Assembly (NCBI GenBank): GCA_027924025.1
Contig: AP026970.1
Coordinates: 3,432,501 to 3,496,500 of the forward strand
Length of the DNA: 64,000 nucleotides
Reading direction: 5' to 3'
From: Comamonadaceae bacterium OS-4
Lineage (GTDB): Bacteria > Pseudomonadota > Gammaproteobacteria > Burkholderiales > Burkholderiaceae_C
Positions 46,035-55,529 of this stretch are shown piece by piece; the first letter of the stretch is position 1, and each line of letters begins with the position of its first letter. The notes under the pieces are model-generated. The model searched no databases. It was given only the letters and a program-made list of their open reading frames with translations, and was not told the origin of the DNA. A program made the position numbers and the translations under genes.

Positions 46035-46613
46035 TCACGCCGATTTGCGACGCCGCGCCACGGCTCCGATGACACCCAGACCGGCCAACAAAAGGACATA
46101 GGTCTCGGGCTCGGGTACTGCGGTAACGTTAGCCATCACGCTGCCTGAGTTGTCGCCGTTGTTAGAGTCAAAGTAGAACAGCTTGAGGGTGTCAGTGCTG
46201 GTAGCCATTCCGGTGTAGGACGTGCCAATGGCGAAGAAAGAGCCAGCACCGAATTGACCAACCAAGGTACCGTAAGCGGCGGTCAGGCCGTTTTGGCTAT
46301 AGGCTCCGAAATTGCTTCCGATTTCCGTACCTGTGGCGTAAACCGGGACTTGGGAGTCGGTGCCAGGTGCATAAAAAACACCAGTAGTGAGACCATTGGC
46401 GTTCGACCAGCGGGGCAGCGGACCAGCGTTCCACAGGTCGTCTGCTGCGACCGACACCGAGAATTGCTGACCGAGCGTCAACGCCAGCGTAGCAACACCG
46501 ACGCCACCACTGGTGCTGTTGTCATAAGCCTTGACTTCAAAAGTCGTCGCGCCGGCGGCGGCCGAAAGGGCGACGAGGGACAGCGCGCAAAGGCTGGACT
46601 TGAGTGTGTTCAT
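46035..46613 (-). CDS. PEP-CTERM sorting domain protein
   Basis: A 192-residue secreted protein: signal MNTLKSSLCALSLVALSAAA, a polar Ser/Thr/Gly/Asn-rich body, and a PEP-CTERM signal VPEPETYVLLLAGLG followed by a hydrophobic stretch and the RRRKSA tail. AGGAG lies before the ATG. Its own body shows no known domain. It lies between glcB and the decayed glcB fragment, and its tail is nearly the same as that of the PEP-CTERM protein at 42292-43284. Confidence 0.85.
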   Translation of the reverse strand: MNTLKSSLCALSLVALSAAAGATTFEVKAYDNSTSGGVGVATLALTLGQQFSVSVAADDLWNAGPLPRWSNANGLTTGVFYAPGTDSQVPVYATGTEIGSNFGAYSQNGLTAAYGTLVGQFGAGSFFAIGTSYTGMATSTDTLKLFYFDSNNGDNSGSVMANVTAVPEPETYVLLLAGLGVIGAVARRRKSA

Positions 46614-46720
46614 AATTTCTCCTGGGTAGACAGTTTCGAGCGGGTAAGACGAAGCAACACAGGACAAGGTGAACTCCACATACCTATTGCTGGACTCTAC
46701 TTACTTTTGTTTACATCTCA

Positions 46721-46860
46721 ATGGCCCGTATGGACTACCCACCACGGTGTAGTCACGCGGCTCCAAACGAAAGACGCTTTCCAGCATACGGTCGCCAAGG
46801 TGGAGAAGCAAAACGCCGCCGACAAACTTTGAACCCATGGCGGGCAACTTCAAGGGCGCA
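46721..46860 (+). pseudogene. Decayed 3' fragment of malate synthase G
   Basis: This 140-bp stretch matches glcB 45611-45750 with substitutions but the same length overall. Clear identical blocks are AAGGTGGAGAAGCAAAACGC against AAGGTGGACAAGCAAAACGC and GGGCAACTTCAAGGGCGC. In frame it reads KVEKQNAADKL and then a stop where glcB continues DKLYTPM. No start or RBS remains, so it is non-functional. It lies between the small PEP-CTERM gene and the GGDEF-EAL gene. Confidence 0.85.
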
Positions 46861-46912
46861 AACGGCCAAACCACATCAAATACAAAACGTACTGAATGAG
46901 AGTCCCTTGAGA

Positions 46913-49738
46913 CTAAGCCAACAGGGTCTCCACCGAGTCGCGAGCAAACGACGTGAGCCAAGGCTGTACCAAGCGTTCAAACTCCTCGAGGGGTACAGGG
47001 CGGCTGAACACATAGCCCTGATACGCCAAACACCCTTCACTGGCAAGGAACTGCCGCTGCTCATGGGTCTCCACGCCTTCGGCAATGATGGACAAACCGA
47101 GGCTGTCGGCCAGCGCAATAACCGTGCGCGCAATGGCAGCATCGTTGGAATCATTCAATATGTCTTTTACAAAGCTTTGGTCAATCTTGAGCTGGTCCAA
47201 CGGAAGACGCTTGAGATAAGACAACGATGAATACCCCGTACCAAAATCATCCAGCGAGAAACTTACGCCCAAGGATTTGAGTGTGTTCATTTTCACCACT
47301 ACATCATCGACGTTTGCGACCAATAAGCCTTCGGTGAGCTCCAGTTTGAGTCGCTTGGGATCAGCACTGCTAGCGGTCAACGATTGCAGTACGGTCGCCA
47401 CAAAGTCGGGCTGGTGGAATTGGCGGGCACTGACGTTGACGGCCATTGTCAAGTGGGAGAAATGGGGCTTAGACGCCCACTGCTTCAACTGCGCACAGGC
47501 AGTAGTGAGTACCCATTGCCCGAGCTGCAAGATCAGGCCACTTTCTTCCGCCACTGGGATGAACTCCCCGGGAGGAACCATGCCGTGCTCAGGGTGCCTC
47601 CAGCGGATCAACGATTCTGCGCCGACGATGCGCCGATGCCCCTCGACATGCTCCACCACCTGGGGCTGATAGTACAAAGCGAATTCATTGTTCTCCAGGC
47701 CCCGGCGCATGGCCGATTCCAGTTCCACGCGACGCTCTATCATGGCTTGCATGCGCGGCTCGAAAAAACACGAAGTGTTCCCGCCGGAGTGTCTGGCTTG
47801 CACCAACGCTAGGTCTGCACGCTTCATGGGCTCCTCCGGCGCCTCTTGCGAGTTACCCAACAGCGTTACACCGATGCTGGCGGTGCTGTAGTAATGAAGC
47901 CGCCCCAAGAGGAAATTGCGCCTCAATCCCGACAAAAGATTTCCGCTGATGACTTTGGCCTGTTGCACAGCCTCCTCGGGGTCGCCGCTCAGTTCCGTCA
48001 GGAGAATCATGAACTCATCGGCGCCCACACGCGCTACGGTATCCCCTTCGCGCACCGTCGCTGCCATTTCCTGCGCGACAGCTTTGAGCAACAGATCGCC
48101 TTTGAAGTGTCCGTAACTGTCGTTGAGCAACTTGAAGTTGTCCAAGTCGACGACTATCAGGGCGCAGTGCGGTGTGTGGCGCTGGCTCAAGGTCAGCACA
48201 GCATCAAGCCTGTCCATCAGCAGCCTGCGGTTGGGCAAACCCGTCAGCGTGTCTGAAAAAGCGAGGTCACTGATCCGCTGAGCATCCTCTTTTTGACGCG
48301 TAATGTCCTGGACAGCGCCACGCAGCTTGGTGACCTGCCCGCGTTCCACCACGGCATGGCATTGCAACTGCACCCACCGGGTGTTTCCTTTGGCGGTTAT
48401 CAGCTCAAGTTCCAAGTCGTGGGGGGTTCCTTTTTCGAAGGCTTCTTTGAAAGCTGCAAGCATCACCGTTCTGCTGCCGGGGCCATAAAAGTTACTGGCT
48501 ACCTCAAGGCTAGGCGCCACGTTTTCATCCAGCTCGTGAATGCGGCAGGTCTCCAGAGACCAAAAGAGGTCTTGCGTGCGGACGTCCAACTCCCATCCAC
48601 CGACATGGGCTAACGCACCCGCTTTTTCCATCAGGGCAATGCTTTGCTCCAGCGTGCGGCGCTGGGTTTGAAACTGTTCCGACACCAGGTTGAAGCGGTG
48701 GGTCAGGCTGCCTATCTCGTCGGTCCTGCCCGATAGACCCGAAGTGAAAGGGACACCTTGGCCGGTCCACTGGGACAACTGCCAGGATGACTGGGCCAGG
48801 GGGCGCATCAAGACCCGCAGTGCCAGTAGCGTCAACAGCACGGCTACCAAAGTGACCGTGATGGCGGTGTCTACGATGCGCCCTTGCATTTCTGCGGCAG
48901 CAGCGTGGGCCGTGGCTAATGGGGTTGATGCCATCAGCACCCAACCCGCCGCATTGATCGGGTGGGTAGCGACAATCTGGTCCTTCTCCTGCTGGGTGGC
49001 GGTCTTTACCAAGTCGGACAAGGGGACTGGCATAGCCGGCATCATCCGGGCGGGGTTGCTCGATGCCACCACCAGCCCGCTTCGGCTGTCCACAAGCGTG
49101 AACTCTCGCCCGCCATTTGACGCAAAGTCTTTCAGCCTGCTGAGAAAGCTTGGCTTCCCCAAGTCTGTCACGCCCGCCAATGCGCCCACGATGCGCCCTT
49201 GTACACGCGCAGGCGCTGCCAACACCAAAACCGGCGTGCCCAGCGGCTTGCCGATCACCGGGCTGCCGATGAAGGTCTCGCCGCCCTGAAGCGTCGCGAT
49301 CATGTAATCACGCTCGGCGTAGTTCGCGCCCGTTGTTCCCATTTCCAGCGGTGTGGATGCTAATGCAACACCATTCACGCCCACCACAAAGGTCCCGCGA
49401 TTGAAGTTGCTATTGAAAACCGGACGTGCCTCCAACAGGTTTTGCAGTGTTGTGGCGTCTTTGGCCGCGAGTGCCGGTGCAAGCACCAACGCGACCTGCT
49501 CCAAGGCCCACTTGCGCTTGTTGACCTCGCGCTCTATGTCTTCGGCGAGCAAAGCCATATCCGTCTCCAAGCGGTCGACCACCGCGCGCTGAGTTTCTTC
49601 GCGCATCTGGCTCACAGCCTGCTGGGCGATAAGCCCGATGCCTGCCACCAGCACCGCAACAACCAAGACCAGGAGCTTGGCCTTGATTGAGCGCGACAAC
49701 AGGGTCTGCCAGTCCAGTGAGGCCATGCTGTGCCTCAT
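46913..49738 (-). CDS. Cache-PAS-GGDEF-EAL cyclic di-GMP protein
   Basis: This 941-residue membrane sensor has an N-terminal helix (about 18-40), a periplasmic Cache-like region, a second helix (about 288-312), HAMP-like and PAS regions, then GGDEF and EAL. The GGDEF motif reads GADEF, so cyclase activity is doubtful. The EAL domain reads ESL in GAESLIRWRHPEHG but keeps DDFGTGYSSLSYLKRLPLDQ and the KIDQSFV lysine, so it likely hydrolyses c-di-GMP. Its ATG overlaps the stop of the upstream chemoreceptor as ATGA (49735-49738). Confidence 0.92.
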   Translation of the reverse strand: MRHSMASLDWQTLLSRSIKAKLLVLVVAVLVAGIGLIAQQAVSQMREETQRAVVDRLETDMALLAEDIEREVNKRKWALEQVALVLAPALAAKDATTLQNLLEARPVFNSNFNRGTFVVGVNGVALASTPLEMGTTGANYAERDYMIATLQGGETFIGSPVIGKPLGTPVLVLAAPARVQGRIVGALAGVTDLGKPSFLSRLKDFASNGGREFTLVDSRSGLVVASSNPARMMPAMPVPLSDLVKTATQQEKDQIVATHPINAAGWVLMASTPLATAHAAAAEMQGRIVDTAITVTLVAVLLTLLALRVLMRPLAQSSWQLSQWTGQGVPFTSGLSGRTDEIGSLTHRFNLVSEQFQTQRRTLEQSIALMEKAGALAHVGGWELDVRTQDLFWSLETCRIHELDENVAPSLEVASNFYGPGSRTVMLAAFKEAFEKGTPHDLELELITAKGNTRWVQLQCHAVVERGQVTKLRGAVQDITRQKEDAQRISDLAFSDTLTGLPNRRLLMDRLDAVLTLSQRHTPHCALIVVDLDNFKLLNDSYGHFKGDLLLKAVAQEMAATVREGDTVARVGADEFMILLTELSGDPEEAVQQAKVISGNLLSGLRRNFLLGRLHYYSTASIGVTLLGNSQEAPEEPMKRADLALVQARHSGGNTSCFFEPRMQAMIERRVELESAMRRGLENNEFALYYQPQVVEHVEGHRRIVGAESLIRWRHPEHGMVPPGEFIPVAEESGLILQLGQWVLTTACAQLKQWASKPHFSHLTMAVNVSARQFHQPDFVATVLQSLTASSADPKRLKLELTEGLLVANVDDVVVKMNTLKSLGVSFSLDDFGTGYSSLSYLKRLPLDQLKIDQSFVKDILNDSNDAAIARTVIALADSLGLSIIAEGVETHEQRQFLASEGCLAYQGYVFSRPVPLEEFERLVQPWLTSFARDSVETLLA

Positions 49739-51387
49739 GTGGGGGATGGCGCAGACAGGACCATCCGGGGAGCAGTGTGCTCCGTTTTATGCTTACCTAC
49801 GGGTAAACGCTCCAGCGCAGGGCTGTGCCGGCCTACCGCATCGCCGGTCAATGTAAACACAGCAACGGTGGCCACCAACTCCTGTGCCTGCTGGTTCAGA
49901 CTGGACGCTGCAGCTGCCATTTCCTCGACCATCGCTGCGTTCTGTTGTGTAACCTGATCCATCTGCATGATGGCTTCGCCCACTTCGGCAACACCTTGAC
50001 TTTGTTCACGGCTGGCAGCACTGATGTCGCCCATGAGCATGGTCACTTTTTGAATCGAATGGACCACTTCCTTCATGGTGGCGCCGGCCTTGTCCACCAG
50101 CAACGTACCCTGCTCCACCCGTTCCACGCTGGCGCCAATCAGCGTTTTGATTTCCTTTGCCGCTTGAGCCGAACGACCGGCGAGGCTGCGCACCTCTGTG
50201 GCCACCACCGCGAAACCGCGACCTTGATCGCCTGCCCGCGCCGCCTCCACGGCGGCGTTGAGCGCCAGGATATTCGTCTGAAACGCGATGCTGTCAATGA
50301 CACCAATGATGTCTGCAATTTCTCGCGAGGATTGGTTAATCCCCCTCATGGTGTCCACCACCTGAGCCACCACCTCGCCTCCTTGTGCCGCCACTTCACT
50401 GGCCGCCAGCGCCAACTGGTTGGCTTCCTTGGCGTATTCCGCATTGCTCTGCACAGTGGCACTCAGCTCCTCCATCGACGCGGCAGTCTCCTCCAGCGAG
50501 CTTGCCTGCTGCTCTGTGCGCGCAGACAGGTCATGATTGCCCTGCGCGATCTGTTCACTCGCAGTAGCCAGACTCCCCGCATTGCCGCGCACGCCACTCA
50601 CCATTGCGCTCAGTTTTGCCTGCATGGTGATCAGGGTGCTAACGAGCCGCGCAGACTCATCGCGCCCCACTGCAAGCAATGGAACGGTCAAGTCACCGTC
50701 GGCCACCCCTTCGGCTGCGCCAATGGCCGCATTCATGGGCTGCGTGATGGAGCGGGTGATTGCCCAAGCAAGTACAGCAGACAACAAGATCGCCACCACC
50801 GCCGCGAGAATCAAGGTGTTGAGAGCCTGCTGATAACTCTCCACGGCCGCCAAGTATTCGTTGGCATTGGCCTTTTCTTGGAGAGAGATGTTTTCCTCAA
50901 TCGCATCCAGCCAACGGTTGGTAATGGGAATGACATCCGAGAGCAATAACGCGGTGGCTTCTTTGTCCTGATTGGCACGGGCCAGTACGACCAGTTTCTC
51001 AATCAAAGGGCGAGCTTGTTCGGCGCCCTGCTGGATTCTTGCCCGAACGGGCCTGGCTGCCTCCGTAGGGACGAATTTTTGCAGCGCAGCCCATTTCTCG
51101 TCATAGGATTTAAAGGCAGAGGTCAATTTGAGTTGCTGACGGTCAATTTCTGCCCGGTCTTCCAGGAGCACCATGGTCCGGACGACACGCGACTCGATAT
51201 GCACCGCGGCTGCCATGTCATGGTTCAAGTCCATCTTCACGTTGTTAACCGTGACAATTTTTTCCAGATTGGCTTGCACGCCCGCCAGGCCCCGCATGGC
51301 CAAGATGTCGGTCAACATGGAAATCAAGGTAACCACCCCAAATGCGACAAGGAGCCGGATGCCGATTTTGATATTTATCAATTTCAT
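49735..51387 (-). CDS. Methyl-accepting chemotaxis protein
   Basis: A 550-residue receptor: helix 1 (about 10-30), a four-helix-bundle periplasmic sensor (about 30-190), helix 2 (about 190-212), HAMP and a signalling domain with the hairpin tip block IIGVIDSIAFQTNILALNAA. The C-terminus lacks the NWETF-like tether for CheR. I chose the ATG at 51387 with AAAGGG upstream; an earlier start at 51438 lacks such a site. The stop overlaps the start of the GGDEF-EAL gene, coupling the two. Confidence 0.92.
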   Translation of the reverse strand: MKLINIKIGIRLLVAFGVVTLISMLTDILAMRGLAGVQANLEKIVTVNNVKMDLNHDMAAAVHIESRVVRTMVLLEDRAEIDRQQLKLTSAFKSYDEKWAALQKFVPTEAARPVRARIQQGAEQARPLIEKLVVLARANQDKEATALLLSDVIPITNRWLDAIEENISLQEKANANEYLAAVESYQQALNTLILAAVVAILLSAVLAWAITRSITQPMNAAIGAAEGVADGDLTVPLLAVGRDESARLVSTLITMQAKLSAMVSGVRGNAGSLATASEQIAQGNHDLSARTEQQASSLEETAASMEELSATVQSNAEYAKEANQLALAASEVAAQGGEVVAQVVDTMRGINQSSREIADIIGVIDSIAFQTNILALNAAVEAARAGDQGRGFAVVATEVRSLAGRSAQAAKEIKTLIGASVERVEQGTLLVDKAGATMKEVVHSIQKVTMLMGDISAASREQSQGVAEVGEAIMQMDQVTQQNAAMVEEMAAAASSLNQQAQELVATVAVFTLTGDAVGRHSPALERLPVGKHKTEHTAPRMVLSAPSPT

Positions 51388-51564
51388 AATTTTCCCTTTG
51401 CGATGAAAATCAAGCAGCGACACTCCGCGTGGAGACATTGAGTATCCGGGTTCACTTTTGTGAGGTGCCTTTGCAAAACTCCGGTAAGTGGCTTGGCGCT
51501 AATTTAGAGAAACGCTGAAACTTCTCCAAGACGAAGTTTTTTATAGGCCCATTGATAAAACTCT

Positions 51565-52458
51565 ATGCCCACACCGCTCAAGCGTTTTTTACGCATCACG
51601 CCCCAGCAGCTCAGGGCGTTTGAGGCCACGTCGCGCTTGCTGTCAATCACCCAGGCAGCCAAGGAGTTGCATGTCACCCAGCCGACCATCAGCGTGCAGC
51701 TGCGTGAGCTGGCAGAAAAGGTAGGTCACCCCTTGTTTGAAACAGGTGCTACAGGTATGCGCCTGACCGCAGTGGGCGAAATGTTGGTCACCACAGAGGC
51801 CCACATCGGGGTCTGTTGGCTCAATTTCGAAACCTGGCTGTCCTCGCAAAACAAGGATAGCCGTCAGCGACTGAGCATCAGCGCACAAACGGGGGCCGAG
51901 CGCTTCATGCCCCAACTAATCCGTCGCTATGAGACGGTGTATCCCCACGTCGAACTTCAGTTCGCCATGGGCGCGCGAGACAGGATGCTTCACCACATTG
52001 CCGCGGGAGAATGTGATCTGGCGGTCATGGACGCTTCGCCCGTGGAGGCAAGCTTTGCGCGGTCCATTTTTCATACGATTCCGCATGTAGTCATCGCGCC
52101 AGCACGCCATCCACTGGCTGGCAGATCTGAGCGGATTCCGTTGAGTGCATTGCACGATGAAAGATGGTTGTTGCTGGACAAGAGCACACACTTCCAAGGC
52201 TTTGAACCCAAAAAACAAATGAGCTTTGTCAGTTACGAGGCGATATGGCGATCGGTTGAAAGCGGACTGGGCTTGGCCTTGGTTCCGGTAGAAATGCTCG
52301 CCAAACAAGCGCTCCATGAAGTGAGCGACGACGGCCTGGGCGTCGTGCAATTGGATGTCGAAGGGGCGCCATGGGAACAAACCTGGAGCCTTGTTTGGCG
52401 CAGCGAAAGACCGCTGACCGGCGCTGCCAAGTTGTTCTTTGAAATGGCACCAATCTAA
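51565..52458 (+). CDS. LysR-family regulator, CbbR-like
   Basis: A 297-residue LysR regulator with helix-turn-helix LRAFEATSRLLSITQAAKEL, TQPTISVQLRELAEKVGHPL and effector domain from about 95. Similar in type to the regulator at 13155-14048. The divergent gene is the chemoreceptor operon (177-bp spacer), which may be its target; the cytochrome c gene follows. Confidence 0.88.
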   Translation: MPTPLKRFLRITPQQLRAFEATSRLLSITQAAKELHVTQPTISVQLRELAEKVGHPLFETGATGMRLTAVGEMLVTTEAHIGVCWLNFETWLSSQNKDSRQRLSISAQTGAERFMPQLIRRYETVYPHVELQFAMGARDRMLHHIAAGECDLAVMDASPVEASFARSIFHTIPHVVIAPARHPLAGRSERIPLSALHDERWLLLDKSTHFQGFEPKKQMSFVSYEAIWRSVESGLGLALVPVEMLAKQALHEVSDDGLGVVQLDVEGAPWEQTWSLVWRSERPLTGAAKLFFEMAPI

Positions 52459-52574
52459 GCGGTGCAAAGCTCGCTCATCACCGCGCAGGAACTGCCTTTC
52501 CGAAAAGGCCCTCGCCGCACTCTGCAATGGCTTTCGCGTGACACTGGGGTCCCCCATCAAGTGAGAAAGCGCAC

Positions 52575-53066
52575 ATGCACCCAGAAGACGACGCCCCGCC
52601 CCAAAGACCACGTTGGCTTGCGGCGGCACTTATCGTGGCGGTGCTGGTGGTCGTCGCGGGCATGCTGATTGTGGGCTGGCGTACGCTGCAGGCCGACAAT
52701 AGCAAAGGCGAAACGATGCAAAGTGCCGCTGTGCCTGCAGAAGGCGCTGACGGTGTGGTGAAGCCACCCTCACCGCCTGCCCCAGATGCCGCACTGGCGA
52801 TGGGCCAAGCCGCCGTCAACGCATCAGACTGCATGCGCTGCCACGGCGTAGACAGGCGTTATGTCGGCCCCGCATTCAACCAAGTGGCTGCACGCTACCA
52901 AGGCCGACCGGATGCGGTGGACTATCTGGCGGGCAAGATTCGCAACGGGGGCTCTGGCGAGTGGGGCCGGGCCCTGATGCCCCGCCACCCGCAGCTCAGC
53001 GAGGAGCAAGCGCGGCAGATGGCGCTGTGGGTGATGTCCTTGCCCGCCGCGGTGCAAGCGCCTTAG
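52575..53066 (+). CDS. Membrane-anchored class I cytochrome c
   Basis: A 163-residue protein with an uncleaved N-terminal anchor (about 14-34), a Pro/Ala linker and a cytochrome c domain. The heme motif is CMRCH at 86-90 and the distal ligand is probably M135 in ALMPRHP. The fold is that of small c5/c551-like electron carriers. It ends with a 4-bp overlap with the convergent homocysteine S-methyltransferase gene. Confidence 0.9.
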   Translation: MHPEDDAPPQRPRWLAAALIVAVLVVVAGMLIVGWRTLQADNSKGETMQSAAVPAEGADGVVKPPSPPAPDAALAMGQAAVNASDCMRCHGVDRRYVGPAFNQVAARYQGRPDAVDYLAGKIRNGGSGEWGRALMPRHPQLSEEQARQMALWVMSLPAAVQAP

Positions 53067-54016
53067 GCTGCAGCCATGTGGCGCACCGCGCGGATATCGT
53101 CCGGGCCGGTGCGGCAGCAGCCACCGATCATGCGGGCCCCCTTGGCTTGCCAGCGCGCGGCCATCTCTGCGTAAGCATCCGCCGGGTTGCAAGCACCCGT
53201 CCAAACCTTGCCTTCGGCGTCGTAGTGCTCACCCGAGTTGGGGTAGACCAGCACCGGTTTGGTGGTGCGGGCCTTGGCCTGCTCGACGAGGCTGGCCACG
53301 TGCTCAGGGGCCGTGCAGTTCACGCCGATGGCCACGATGTGCGGGTAAGCCTCCAGCGCAGCCACGCAGTCAGCCAAGCGCTCGCCCTGCACGTTGTGCT
53401 CGCCGTCTTTGCAGGAGAAGCTGATCCACGCAGTCATGTTGTTTTGCTCAGCCAGCACATCAGCAATCGCCAAGGCTTCGCCGAGGCACGGAATGGTCTC
53501 GCAGGCCAGCAGGTCGGCGCCCGAGCTAGACAGCACCTGCATGCGCTCGCGGTGGAAGTCAGCCAGCGCGGCACGGCTCAGTCCATAGTTGCCGCGGTAC
53601 TCCGAGCCATCCGCCAGCATGGCGCCATACGGTCCTACCGATGCGGCCACCAGCGGGCGCAGGCGGCCCACGCGGTTGGCAGGCTCGGCCCAGAAGGCAT
53701 CGCGCGCCTCGCAAGCCAGGGTCACCGACAGGCGCATCAAGTCTGCGGCCTCCGCCCGGCTCATGCCACGGCGGGTAAAGGCTTCAAAGGTGGCCTGGTA
53801 GCTGGCAGTGGTGGCCACATCGGCCCCGGCGGCAAAGTAGTCTGCATGCACCGCGCGAATGAGTTCGGGTTGTTCAATGAGCAACTTGGCGGACCACAGC
53901 GCGTCATTCAGGTTGGCGCCGCGACGCTCCAGCTCGGTGGCCAGGGCGCCGTCCAGCACCATCAGGCGGTCGTGGGCGAGAAAACTATTCAGGGGATTCA
54001 GCATCATGGAGATCAT
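53063..54016 (-). CDS. mmuM: Homocysteine S-methyltransferase
   Basis: This 317-residue zinc enzyme transfers a methyl group, in MmuM from S-methylmethionine, to homocysteine to form methionine. The N-terminal LMVLDGALATELERRGANLN and the zinc cysteines in IGVNCTAPEH and GGCCRTGPDD identify the family. It lies downstream of an amino acid ABC importer on the same strand. In-frame ATGs at 54007 and 54004 are equally possible starts. Confidence 0.9.
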   Translation of the reverse strand: MISMMLNPLNSFLAHDRLMVLDGALATELERRGANLNDALWSAKLLIEQPELIRAVHADYFAAGADVATTASYQATFEAFTRRGMSRAEAADLMRLSVTLACEARDAFWAEPANRVGRLRPLVAASVGPYGAMLADGSEYRGNYGLSRAALADFHRERMQVLSSSGADLLACETIPCLGEALAIADVLAEQNNMTAWISFSCKDGEHNVQGERLADCVAALEAYPHIVAIGVNCTAPEHVASLVEQAKARTTKPVLVYPNSGEHYDAEGKVWTGACNPADAYAEMAARWQAKGARMIGGCCRTGPDDIRAVRHMAAA

Positions 54017-54095
54017 TCAAAAATTCGAGGATGAGCTTAGACAAAGCGCCCGCGCGGCGGCGGCAATTTGCCTAGCCTCTGTGCAGACAAGCAGC

Positions 54096-54791
54096 TCAGG
54101 CAGCGTGGCTTTTGCGGCGTCGCTCCAGAAAATGCACACCCGCCGAAATCAGCAGGGTCAGCGCGCCATAAACCACGCCAGCCAACACCAGCGCATCCGT
54201 GGTGTACGACTCATTAGAGAGGCGGCGGGCCACACCAGTCAGGTCAAACACGGTGATGGTGCTCACCAGCGCCGTGGCTTTGAGCAAAGACACCACTTCG
54301 TTACCCAAAGCAGGAGTCGCAATGCGCAAAGCCTGCGGCAGCACGATACGGCGCAGCAAAGTGCCGGACGGCATGCCAAAGGCGCGAGCCGCCTCGGTTT
54401 GGCCAGCGGGAATTGCCAGGACGCCGGCGCGAATGTCTTCAGCCATATAGGCGGCAATGTTGAGCGTCAAGGCCATGAGCCCGCAGTAAAACGCGTCCTC
54501 CAGCACCACCCACGCAACGGACGCTCGCACCCCCTCAAACTGGCTGAGCCCGTAGTACAGCAGGAACATTTGCACCAGCAGCGGCGTGCCCCGAAAAGCG
54601 GCGCCATACAAGCGAACCAGTCGCCGCACCACAGGGCCGCCATGGGTGGCGCCCAGCGCCAAGCCAAGCGCCAGCACCAAACCGGCAGCCCCGGAGGCCG
54701 CCCACAGCTGCAGGGTAACGACCAGGCCTTCCCACAGTTCGGCGCGGTTGTCCTGCAGCAGGACGAGGATGTCGGTGAACCAAGCGTCCAT
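54096..54791 (-). CDS. Polar amino acid ABC transporter permease
   Basis: A 231-residue HisM/GlnP-type permease with five helices and the EAA loop AGQTEAARAFGMPSGTLLRR. It begins 2 bp after the sister permease stop. The pair makes the membrane channel for the periplasmic binding protein encoded upstream. No ATPase gene is in the cluster. Confidence 0.92.
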   Translation of the reverse strand: MDAWFTDILVLLQDNRAELWEGLVVTLQLWAASGAAGLVLALGLALGATHGGPVVRRLVRLYGAAFRGTPLLVQMFLLYYGLSQFEGVRASVAWVVLEDAFYCGLMALTLNIAAYMAEDIRAGVLAIPAGQTEAARAFGMPSGTLLRRIVLPQALRIATPALGNEVVSLLKATALVSTITVFDLTGVARRLSNESYTTDALVLAGVVYGALTLLISAGVHFLERRRKSHAA

Positions 54792-54793
54792 GG

Positions 54794-55474
54794 CTAGCTG
54801 CGGTGGGCCTGGTAAGGGCGCTGCGCCCGCCGCTCCAGCGCGGAGACCAGCGGGTCAGACAGCGCCAGCAAGCAGAAATACATGACGGCAGCCGCCATCA
54901 AAAACAGGAACGGCTGATGCGAGGCCTGCGCCGCCATGTTGGACTTTTTCAGCAAGTCTTCCAGACCCACCACCGACACCAGCGAGGTGTCTTTGAGCAG
55001 GGATTGCCAGAGGTTGCCCAGACTGGGAATGGCGATGCGCCAAGCCTGTGGCAAGCGCACCAGAAAAAAGGTTTGCACTGGGTTCAGGCCCAGCGAGCGG
55101 GCGGCTTCCAGCTGCCCGCGCTCCAGCGCTACAAAGCTGCCGCGAAACACCTCAGAGGCGTAGGCCCCCAGCACCAGCGCCAAAGACACCACGCCCGCAA
55201 AAAACGGGCTGATGTCAAATGCGCTGTCGAAGTGATTGTTGATGAGGTTGGACAGCCCGAAGTAGCACACCAGCACCACCAGAAACTCGGGCACCCCGCG
55301 CAGCACCCCGGTGAGCACGGCCACCGGACGGCGCAACCAACCGTGGCGGCTAAGCTGGCAAGCCGCCAGCACCAAGCCCAACACCAGCCCGCACACCAAG
55401 GCAGCACAGGCCAGTTGCACGGTCATCAGCGCACCTTGCAGCAGCTGGCCCGTGTAGGCCTGCAAAACATCCAT
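54794..55474 (-). CDS. Polar amino acid ABC transporter permease
   Basis: A 226-residue HisQ-type permease with five helices and the EAA loop LERGQLEAARSLGLNPVQTF. It pairs with the permease encoded next to it. Most similar in type to systems for basic amino acids. Confidence 0.92.
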   Translation of the reverse strand: MDVLQAYTGQLLQGALMTVQLACAALVCGLVLGLVLAACQLSRHGWLRRPVAVLTGVLRGVPEFLVVLVCYFGLSNLINNHFDSAFDISPFFAGVVSLALVLGAYASEVFRGSFVALERGQLEAARSLGLNPVQTFFLVRLPQAWRIAIPSLGNLWQSLLKDTSLVSVVGLEDLLKKSNMAAQASHQPFLFLMAAAVMYFCLLALSDPLVSALERRAQRPYQAHRS

Positions 55475-55529
55475 CTCGACTCCGGGAAAGCGCGGCCACC
55501 GTCCGCTCGGGGCGGTGGCGGCCTGTCAG

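Noticed and set aside
54017..54095. SAM-type riboswitch before mmuM
   Set aside because: The gap is only 79 bp and shows no recognisable aptamer pattern.
54088..54110. Possible further copy of the post-stop motif
   Set aside because: Only AGCTGCTTG matches; the GCTA half and GCGC end are missing.
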